The notes beneath the pieces were generated by a model, which had not been told where the DNA came from, made no database searches, and saw only the letters and a program-made list of their open reading frames with translations. DNA of 36,204 nt, taken from the NCBI GenBank assembly GCA_038868075.1, contig JAWBXB010000012.1, forward strand, positions 1-36,204, written 5' to 3'. Made by a program: the position numbers and the translations under genes. Shown here in pieces: positions 31,923-36,204 of this stretch. Origin of the DNA: Candidatus Bathyarchaeia archaeon (lineage in GTDB: Archaea > Thermoproteota > Bathyarchaeia > Bathyarchaeales > DTEX01). How positions within the stretch are numbered: position 1 is the first letter of the stretch; each line of letters opens with the position of its first letter.

Positions 31923-32491
31923 ATAGGAAAGCCTATTATGCGGCGAAGATTAGGAGAGCCGCACACCTACTATTTTATAGGAGGCACTCGATACCTGGCG
32001 CTAAGGGGTGGGAGCTTAGGAGAAGAATAGGTTCAGATTATCCTAAGGTTATAAGTCTCCTAAACGAATATTTGGAGAAGATTGGTTTAACGGTTAAAGT
32101 CGTTTTTGAGGAGGAGGCTAATCCGCCTGAAAACCCGACGCTTGAGCAATATGATAGGGCGAGGTTCTATATTACGCTGAGAGATAGCTTGGGGGTTGAG
32201 GAGGCTAAGATGGTTGGATGGCGCATAGATGATATGGCAGCCCTCTGCGCATCAATAGCATACATTATCTCTAAGGGTGGAAAGGTTCAGAGGAAGGAAC
32301 TAGAGGATCTCTTGAAGAATAAGATACCGAATTGGCGCGTCGACATAAACCTCAATAAATTTATTAGGATGGGGTATTTGATGGAGGATGAAAATGAACA
32401 AGTATATTTGGGTTGGAGAACCAGGGCTGAGGTTGACCAGAAGAAGCTAATAGACTTGCTGCTTGAGGCTAAAGCTGAGAAGACACCCTAA
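31898..32491 (+). CDS. Tandem winged-helix protein, putative KITE subunit (Nse3/MAGE-like)
   Basis: About 197 residues from ATG 31898, which has GAAGAGTGG upstream; a GTG at 31889 is also possible. Two winged-helix regions are predicted: WH-A (about 12-97, KIRRAAHLLFYRR ... RFYITLRDSLG) and WH-B (about 110-177, DDMAALCASIAYIISKGGKV, then LNKFIRMGYL and a beta wing ending QVYLGWRTRAEVDQKKLID). The WH-B order resembles the MAGE homology domain, where 'LLMVIL..I...G....EE..W..L' is followed by '.Y.....V....PRYEFLWGPRA...' before a final helix. ScpB and Nse1/Nse3 are tandem winged-helix proteins that bind kleisin. Third gene of the operon, overlapping the kleisin-like gene by 25 bases. Confidence 0.58.
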   Translation: MEGKKRGIDRKAYYAAKIRRAAHLLFYRRHSIPGAKGWELRRRIGSDYPKVISLLNEYLEKIGLTVKVVFEEEANPPENPTLEQYDRARFYITLRDSLGVEEAKMVGWRIDDMAALCASIAYIISKGGKVQRKELEDLLKNKIPNWRVDINLNKFIRMGYLMEDENEQVYLGWRTRAEVDQKKLIDLLLEAKAEKTP

Positions 32492-32514
32492 GAATATTCC
32501 AAGTTATAATTCTC

Positions 32515-32772
32515 TTATATTGAGAGTGTGGTGTATACCTCCTCTAGGCTACTGAGAACATTTTTCCCCCTAGCGGTTATCACATACAGCTTTTTCCCAT
32601 TATTCTCAATGGTTGCAACCAAACCCTTCTCTACTAGGGAGCTCAAAATTTCCTGTAGGGTAATCCATGAAAGATTACTCTTATACATTATGTTCGTTGG
32701 CTTATTATAACCTGCCCTAATCACCCTTAAAACATCTAGGTAAATCTCTAGCCTAGATCTCTTTTTAGACAT
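32515..32772 (-). CDS. Small winged-helix DNA-binding protein (paralogue 3 of 3)
   Basis: 85 residues, with the same fold and motifs as the two proteins at 13.7-14.3 kb: RSRLEIYLDVLRVIR, KPTNIMYKSNLSW, LQEILSSLVEKGL, then a wing TIENNGKKLYVITARG. The start is ATG at 32772 on the minus strand. It is convergent with the KITE-like gene (gap 23 bases) and divergent from a small membrane protein gene. A role in DNA binding is certain only at the fold level. Confidence 0.75.
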   Translation of the reverse strand: MSKKRSRLEIYLDVLRVIRAGYNKPTNIMYKSNLSWITLQEILSSLVEKGLVATIENNGKKLYVITARGKNVLSSLEEVYTTLSI

Positions 32773-32942
32773 GAAACATCATCTATTAAACATCTAATTT
32801 TATCTATTTCCCTCTAATCTTTAAAATAGTTGTGAATTTAAAAATCGTAGAAATAAAACCATAGTTCCAATATATAGAGAGAAACTAAAAATTTTTAGTG
32901 TAAAAAGATAAACCATTAATATGATAATTTCAGGCGGCTCTT

Positions 32943-33164
32943 ATGTCGAAGGTAAACATTTTCAGCGTGATATCCCTAATCTGTATAGCTATTCTCATAT
33001 GGTATCTATGGTTTGTTTATCTGCCGCAATTCGAGGGGAGGGTGGAGTACCCTTCTATGAGAATAATTATCTCCTTCGTAATCCTATTGCTGCTTTTAGC
33101 GGCTGGAGCCCAAATAATTTTAATGAGAAGACCGCTGAAGCCCGAAGAATTCAATAGCTCATGA
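32943..33164 (+). CDS. Small membrane protein with two transmembrane segments
   Basis: 73 residues with two hydrophobic segments, FSVISLICIAILIWYLWFVYL (about 7-27) and IIISFVILLLLLAAGAQIIL (about 41-60), separated by a short polar loop, and a charged C-terminus (RRPLKPEEFNSS). ATG 32943 is preceded by AGGCGGC. An alternative frame at 32921-33157 covers the same DNA but has no such pattern and is rejected. No family is recognised; no conserved residues allow a function. Confidence 0.6.
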   Translation: MSKVNIFSVISLICIAILIWYLWFVYLPQFEGRVEYPSMRIIISFVILLLLLAAGAQIILMRRPLKPEEFNSS

Positions 33165-33288
33165 GATAATATCTGAAGCAGCTCAACTATCGAATGTATC
33201 GGTAAGTGAAACAAGATTGGCTTCTTCGCCGGCTTCAATAAAAAAGAGAAGAGGGGGTTGGGAATATTGTTTGCATGCGGATTTTAGG

Positions 33289-33468
33289 CTACATTAGCCT
33301 ATCCAGTATATAGTAGAATGCTGTTGAGAAAGCCTCTATTAAAAGCACAGCAACTATTGACCCGGAGAGTTCACCAGTCAAAACATATGTTACAAGTAAG
33401 GCAACCGGATCTACGACTAGGCGATATATTATCGTCTTCTTTATGCTCGTCCTCCGCGGACGGGAAAT
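33289..33468 (-). CDS. DUF2061-like small membrane protein, probable ATT start
   Basis: The minus strand encodes a 59-residue protein (ATT read as Met): RPRRTSIKKTIIYRL then VVDPVALLVTYVLTGELSGSI and VAVLLIEAFSTAFYYILDRLM, ending at TAG 33289. This has the basic start, two membrane helices, 'Y(L/V)(L/V)TG.LS' turn and 'E...(T)..YY...R' end of the DUF2061 family (PF09834). In-frame TAA lies upstream, and no ATG, GTG or TTG occurs between it and the conserved start. ATT at 33468 is 9 bases downstream of GTGGGAT (33484-33478). The TATA box at 33524-33532 would give a leader of about 30 bases. Function of the family is unknown. Confidence 0.65.
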   Translation of the reverse strand: MSRPRRTSIKKTIIYRLVVDPVALLVTYVLTGELSGSIVAVLLIEAFSTAFYYILDRLM

Positions 33469-33523
33469 TGGCTGGGCATCCCACGCACACCCTACTTGAA
33501 TGGTAGAAATTTATGGGGGTTCA

Positions 33524-33532
33524 GTATTTAAG
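33524..33532 (-). promoter_or_regulatory. TATA box for the DUF2061-like gene
   Basis: Minus-strand cttaaatac, with purines upstream, predicts a start near 33500, between the box and the GTGGGAT ribosome-binding site. The remaining DNA up to 33763 shows no other gene I can support. Confidence 0.4.
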
Positions 33533-33763
33533 CCTTTATGTTTAAGTTTGGTTAATCTAGGTTTTAATGTGGGAATCTGAGCGTGAATTCTCTTCTATTA
33601 AGAGGTGAGTAAAAAGGATTTTGCTGAGAGTGAAGATGGATTGAGGGAGCTGCCGTGCCCCTTTAATTCATGGCTTATGCGGAAAAATACGGCTAGAAGT
33701 TTAAAAGGATAACTGTGGCTTCCATACCTTTTAGGGTGCCTAAAGCTATTGGTAAAACTTTAA

Positions 33764-34177
33764 ATGGTGAGAAACCTTAAAGAATGGTGGATGATAAGGG
33801 AAGAAGCCTTAGATTGGTGGAGTGAGGCGAAGCATAATATTAGGCAGGCGAGGAGAAACTTTGAGATAGGCGAATATAGCGTATCTGCTTTTCTATGTCA
33901 CCAAGCATCTGAGAAGGCTTTAAAAGCCCTCTATATAGTTAAAAAGTCAAGGCTTCCGCCGAGAGGGCATGATCTAACGAAGATCGGGAGGCTCCTTGAT
34001 GCTAATGAAGTAATTGATGAGTTGAAGATTCTAAATCCCCACTATACGATATCAAGATATCCGAATGCTGCAAACGCTGTGCCAAGTGAGGTGTATACGA
34101 GGGAGGTTGCTGAGAGGTGCCTTTTAGCGGCAACCAGAATCTTAGAGTGGGTGATGAGTAATGGAGGGCTTCCCTAA
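33764..34177 (+). CDS. HEPN domain protein (HepT-like), partner of the MNT gene
   Basis: 137 residues, mostly helical: ALDWWSEAKHNIRQARRNFEIGEYSVSAFLCHQASEKALKALYI (about 15-58) followed by PRGHDLTKIGRLL and a HYTISRYPNAANAVPSEVYT block, the standard HEPN layout of this type (HDL.., RYP.). With the MNT partner it forms a common archaeal two-gene toxin-antitoxin unit. In related pairs the HEPN protein is the RNase or effector and the MNT protein neutralises it by AMPylation. The start is ATG 33764 or the in-frame ATG at 33791; no strong ribosome-binding site decides. Confidence 0.83.
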   Translation: MVRNLKEWWMIREEALDWWSEAKHNIRQARRNFEIGEYSVSAFLCHQASEKALKALYIVKKSRLPPRGHDLTKIGRLLDANEVIDELKILNPHYTISRYPNAANAVPSEVYTREVAERCLLAATRILEWVMSNGGLP

Positions 34178-34526
34178 GGAGCTTGATAGGGTTAAACTGT
34201 CCAAAATGCGGAAGAGGGAGCTCATGGCTTTCATAAAGAGACTGAGGGAGGAGCTTAGGGCTAGTGAGGTTTATCTCTTTGGTTCAAGGGTTTACGGCGT
34301 CCCCTTAGAGGATAGTGACCTTGACATGATAGTTGTCTCAGAGAAATTTAGGGAGCGGGGCTTCATCGAAAACATGGAATTGCTTAGCAGACTCTGGGAT
34401 GGCTCATTCACGATAGAGGCATTCCCTTACACACCAGAGCAAATAAAGAAGTATAATGGCAGGAAAGTTGTTGTGACAGAGGCTCTTGAGAAGGGCGTAA
34501 AAATAGACCTAACCAAGATTATATAG
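34161..34526 (+). CDS. MNT minimal nucleotidyltransferase (antitoxin-type)
   Basis: 121 residues. The catalytic motif is FGSRVYGVPLEDSDLDMIVV: G41, S42 and the Asp pair D53/D55; a later acidic position appears as Glu in TIEAFPYTPEQ, the usual 'TPEE' neighbourhood. ATG 34161 overlaps the HEPN gene by 17 bases and has GGGTGATG upstream, so the pair is co-translated. The likely role is AMPylation of the HEPN partner, inferred from studied pairs. The long charged N-terminal helix (about 7-33) is longer than in the shortest MNT proteins. Confidence 0.85.
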   Translation: MEGFPKELDRVKLSKMRKRELMAFIKRLREELRASEVYLFGSRVYGVPLEDSDLDMIVVSEKFRERGFIENMELLSRLWDGSFTIEAFPYTPEQIKKYNGRKVVVTEALEKGVKIDLTKII

Positions 34527-34689
34527 TAATTTTTCCTCATCGAGAACTCCCAAAAATAATGCTTTCACATCATCCTTTTTCGGTGAAGATATTCTGATTA
34601 TCGGGGGATAAAGATGCTCTGAGTTTAAAGTCTCAATCATGCAATATTTTATTTTTAAAAAGGGGGTTATTGGTTTGGGTGGTGATTGA

Positions 34690-35151
34690 ATGTTTGTGGA
34701 TAGGGCGGAGGCTAGAAGGAGACTTATGGAGGTGGTGGAGAGGTTCCGGGAGAGGGGTGCCACTAGCCCTGAAAGGGCTTTAACCGTGCAGGAGCTTGGG
34801 TTGCCACCATACTTTGAGCGGGCTATGCGTGGTTGGCTTGGACGATTGGGAATCTTCGTTAAGGTTGATGGCAGATATTATCTTGATGAGGATAGGCTTA
34901 GGCGATTACAAGAGCGATTTTCCAGAATAGGGTATAGGAGGGGTGCCCATTACATTGGGATCATTCTGATGCTGCCCATTGGGCTTATTATTTCGCTCGC
35001 CATATTCTACCTTCTACTCTTTAGTGGAGCCAGATTATTCCCCGGAGAATTCCTATTAATTCTAACCGTAGTCATAGTAGCCGTATCAATCATTAGAATC
35101 CTTTACTGGAGATCAAGAAGAAGATACTGGAGTATGCGAAAGAATGACTAA
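34690..35151 (+). CDS. Winged-helix-like protein with two C-terminal transmembrane segments
   Basis: 153 residues. The N-terminal part (about 1-75) is highly charged and looks helix-turn-helix-like: RAEARRRLMEVVERFRERG, ALTVQELGLPPYFERAMRGW, LGIFVKVDGRYYLDEDRLRR. Two membrane helices follow (about 88-112 and 118-138), and the tail RSRRRYWSMRKND is strongly basic. A DNA-binding-type domain anchored in the membrane is the apparent arrangement. ATG 34690 follows GGTGGTGATTGA. I do not know a function; the N-terminal part might bind protein instead of DNA. Confidence 0.6.
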   Translation: MFVDRAEARRRLMEVVERFRERGATSPERALTVQELGLPPYFERAMRGWLGRLGIFVKVDGRYYLDEDRLRRLQERFSRIGYRRGAHYIGIILMLPIGLIISLAIFYLLLFSGARLFPGEFLLILTVVIVAVSIIRILYWRSRRRYWSMRKND

Positions 35152-35215
35152 CATTCTCTAGGAGGCATAAGTGGAGCGAAAAGGTTAAAATGTGCTGGAA
35201 CACTAAAAAATCATA

Positions 35216-35304
35216 GCCGGGTTACCCTAGCCTGGTAGGGGGCAGGCCTGCTAAGCCTGTGGCGCGTTTGCGCCGCGCGGGTTCGAATCCCGCACCCGGC
35301 GCCA
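35216..35304 (+). tRNA. tRNA-Ser (GCU)
   Basis: A class II tRNA: acceptor GCCGGGT/ACCCGGC with discriminator G and encoded CCA (35302-35304), anticodon stem CAGGC/GCCTG with loop CTGCTAA (anticodon GCT at 35250-35252), a long variable arm folding as GGCGCG...CGCC, and T arm GCGGG-TTCGAAT-CCCGC. No intron. Confidence 0.93.
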
Positions 35305-35480
35305 GACTCTAGGGTCCAAATCCCCACTCCTTTTAAGTCTGGGAATAATGAGTTTAGCGTTTAGGTATGAGGAGTTCTTCTGCACAGGATTCGGCACGCA
35401 CTACCACCTCAATTGGCATATGGTTACCTATTACCAAAATATAAGTTTTTCTTTTAGCAATGTTGAATAACGGTTACTCT

Positions 35481-35768
35481 ATGATTCAAGCTCTTTCTTC
35501 TATTCCTCACTCAGAGAAGCCACCTGAACCTGATGTGAAAGATAAGGTTGTCGAGTTCCTCGGTATCTGAAGAAGGAGAGTTACAGCGAAGACACTATTA
35601 AAACATATTTTAGGATCATGAAGCAACTCATCAGCCTCGGAGCTAACATCTTTAATTCCTGAAGACGTGAAGACCGTAATCGCTAAGATGTGTAGCGGAT
35701 GGAGAGAGAAAATGGAAAACTTGATTAAAGCATATAGTGCCTTCCTCAAAATGCCGGACTTATCCTAG
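35481..35768 (+). pseudogene. Tyrosine recombinase N-terminal domain relic with two frameshifts
   Basis: Reading in one frame gives IPHSEKPPEPDVKDKVVEFL and then TGA (35568). Shifting one frame gives YLKKESYSEDTIKTYFRIMK and QLISLGANIF and then TGA (35660). Shifting again gives PEDVKTVIAKMCSGWREKM then ENLIKAYSAFLKMPDLS and TAG. Joined, this is the SAM-like core-binding domain of an archaeal XerA/SSV-type integrase. At least two frameshifts (about 35562 and 35658) and the absence of any catalytic domain show that it is dead. It lies between tRNA-Ser and tRNA-Pro. Confidence 0.72.
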
Positions 35769-35885
35769 AGCAAACTGAAGATGAAATTTAAGAGGGGTTG
35801 CCACGTCTGCAACATAAACAATATTAAACTCTTCAGGAAACGTAAAATCCTAGCGGACTTGAAGGGGCCGGGGACGATGGAAAAG

Positions 35886-35964
35886 GGGGCCGTGGTCGAG
35901 CATGGTCTAAGATACGCGCCTGGGGCGTGCGTGGTCGTGGGTTCAAATCCCACCGGCCCCACCA
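35886..35964 (+). tRNA. tRNA-Pro (GGG)
   Basis: Acceptor GGGGCCG (35886-35892) pairs with CGGCCCC (35954-35960), with discriminator A and encoded CCA (to 35964). Anticodon stem CGCGC/GTGCG encloses loop CTGGGGC, anticodon GGG at 35922-35924, and the T arm is GTGGG-TTCAAAT-CCCAC. A second GGGGCCG at 35864-35870 could be a duplicated 5' end or a leader; the copy at 35886 gives an intron-free tRNA and is preferred. Confidence 0.88.
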
Positions 35965-35997
35965 AAAGGCTTAAAAATTGCTTTTTAGGACTGTCCC

Positions 35998-36204
35998 ATG
36001 GGGGATTGGGTTGGCTTCTTTGAGTGGTTGAGGAGAGAGCTTGGTTAGGTATAGTAGGGACCTGCTCAATTATGCAAGGCAGTATTACCGATGTTTAGAT
36101 GGTGATCTATCGCCTATCTTAAGGATGGGTGAGTCAAAGAGGCGTTTGGTCCTCGCCTCTCTTAGCAACTTAAGTAATCCTCTAAGTCCATGAATTTAAA
36201 AAGG
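35998..36204 (+). pseudogene. Second tyrosine recombinase N-terminal relic, running off the window
   Basis: ATG 35998 opens MGDWVGFFEWLRRELG before a stop; a neighbouring frame then continues YSRDLLNYARQYYRCLDGDL and SKRRLVLASLSNLS, and a third frame gives VHEFKK at the edge. Together they match the N-terminal part of a pNOB8/SSV-like archaeal integrase ('RD(V)L.YAR.Y..CL..GDLS.L......KR..V..ALSNL.KFLG'). Two frame changes mean it is probably decayed. It begins 34 bases after the 3' end of tRNA-Pro, the expected position of an integrated element. What follows to the right is unknown. Confidence 0.65.

Noticed and set aside
32921-33157. 78-codon plus-strand frame overlapping the small membrane protein
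   Set aside because: The frame 32943-33164 has two clear membrane helices and a ribosome-binding site; the alternative has neither.
33318-33506. 62-codon plus-strand frame
   Set aside because: It is antisense to the DUF2061-like gene, which has family motifs and promoter support.
33606-33716. 36-codon GTG frame before the HEPN gene
   Set aside because: It overlaps its own ribosome-binding site, has no recognisable features and is followed by a TATA-like element within the frame; not enough support.
1-36204. Reading the integrase pieces at the two window ends as one split integrase bounding a mobile element
   Set aside because: The DNA between is dominated by housekeeping operons (his, aro, glyA, apgM, SRP RNA), and the right-hand pieces are frameshifted relics at different tRNAs.

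Overview
The window reads as a chromosome segment of an archaeon. Evidence: tRNA genes with introns at non-canonical positions, an archaeal-type 7S SRP RNA, an archaeal GHMP-type shikimate kinase, AMP phosphorylase, an ApgM-type phosphoglycerate mutase, a TrmB-family regulator, TATA/BRE-like promoters and short Shine-Dalgarno leaders. The mixture (moderate-to-low GC, two odd tRNA introns, Smc5-like genes) fits a TACK-type lineage such as Bathyarchaeia. That placement is inference; no 16S rRNA is present.

Layout. 1-600: the 3' end of a tyrosine recombinase facing a tRNA-Asn gene with two introns, then a CAU tRNA. 654-3658: a debranching-type glucosidase and a class II glutamine amidotransferase. 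3670-11563: a nearly complete histidine operon (hisG-D-C-HAD-B-H-A-F-I) with tightly overlapping genes; the HAD hydrolase between hisC and hisB is a good candidate for the missing histinidol-phosphatase step, and hisE is absent. 11572-14330: a tRNA thiolation enzyme, a TrmB-like regulator with a candidate operator, and two small winged-helix paralogues. 14477-19337: shikimate operon aroD-E-K(GHMP)-A-C. 19434-23787: glyA, AMP phosphorylase and apgM. 23831-24166: SRP RNA. 24389-26588: an ABC-2 exporter whose ATPase appears to start at ATT. 26677-28800: a nucleotidyltransferase followed by about 1.1 kb of decayed genes.

The most interesting region is 29056-32491. A short, apparently hinge-less SMC ATPase with Smc5-like head motifs is followed, with overlapping coding ends, by a protein that looks like a kleisin and by a tandem winged-helix protein resembling the Nse3/MAGE (KITE) fold. 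This has the composition of a minimal Smc5/6-Nse4-Nse3 core encoded as one archaeal operon. The assignments of the second and third genes come from sequence pattern and gene order and are not proven.

32515-36204: a third winged-helix paralogue, small membrane proteins (one, DUF2061-like, is hidden because it lacks an ATG/GTG/TTG start), a HEPN/MNT pair, a winged-helix membrane protein, tRNA-Ser and tRNA-Pro, and two frameshifted tyrosine-recombinase N-terminal relics beside these tRNAs. Both window ends are therefore tRNA-associated integration hot spots around a core of housekeeping genes.
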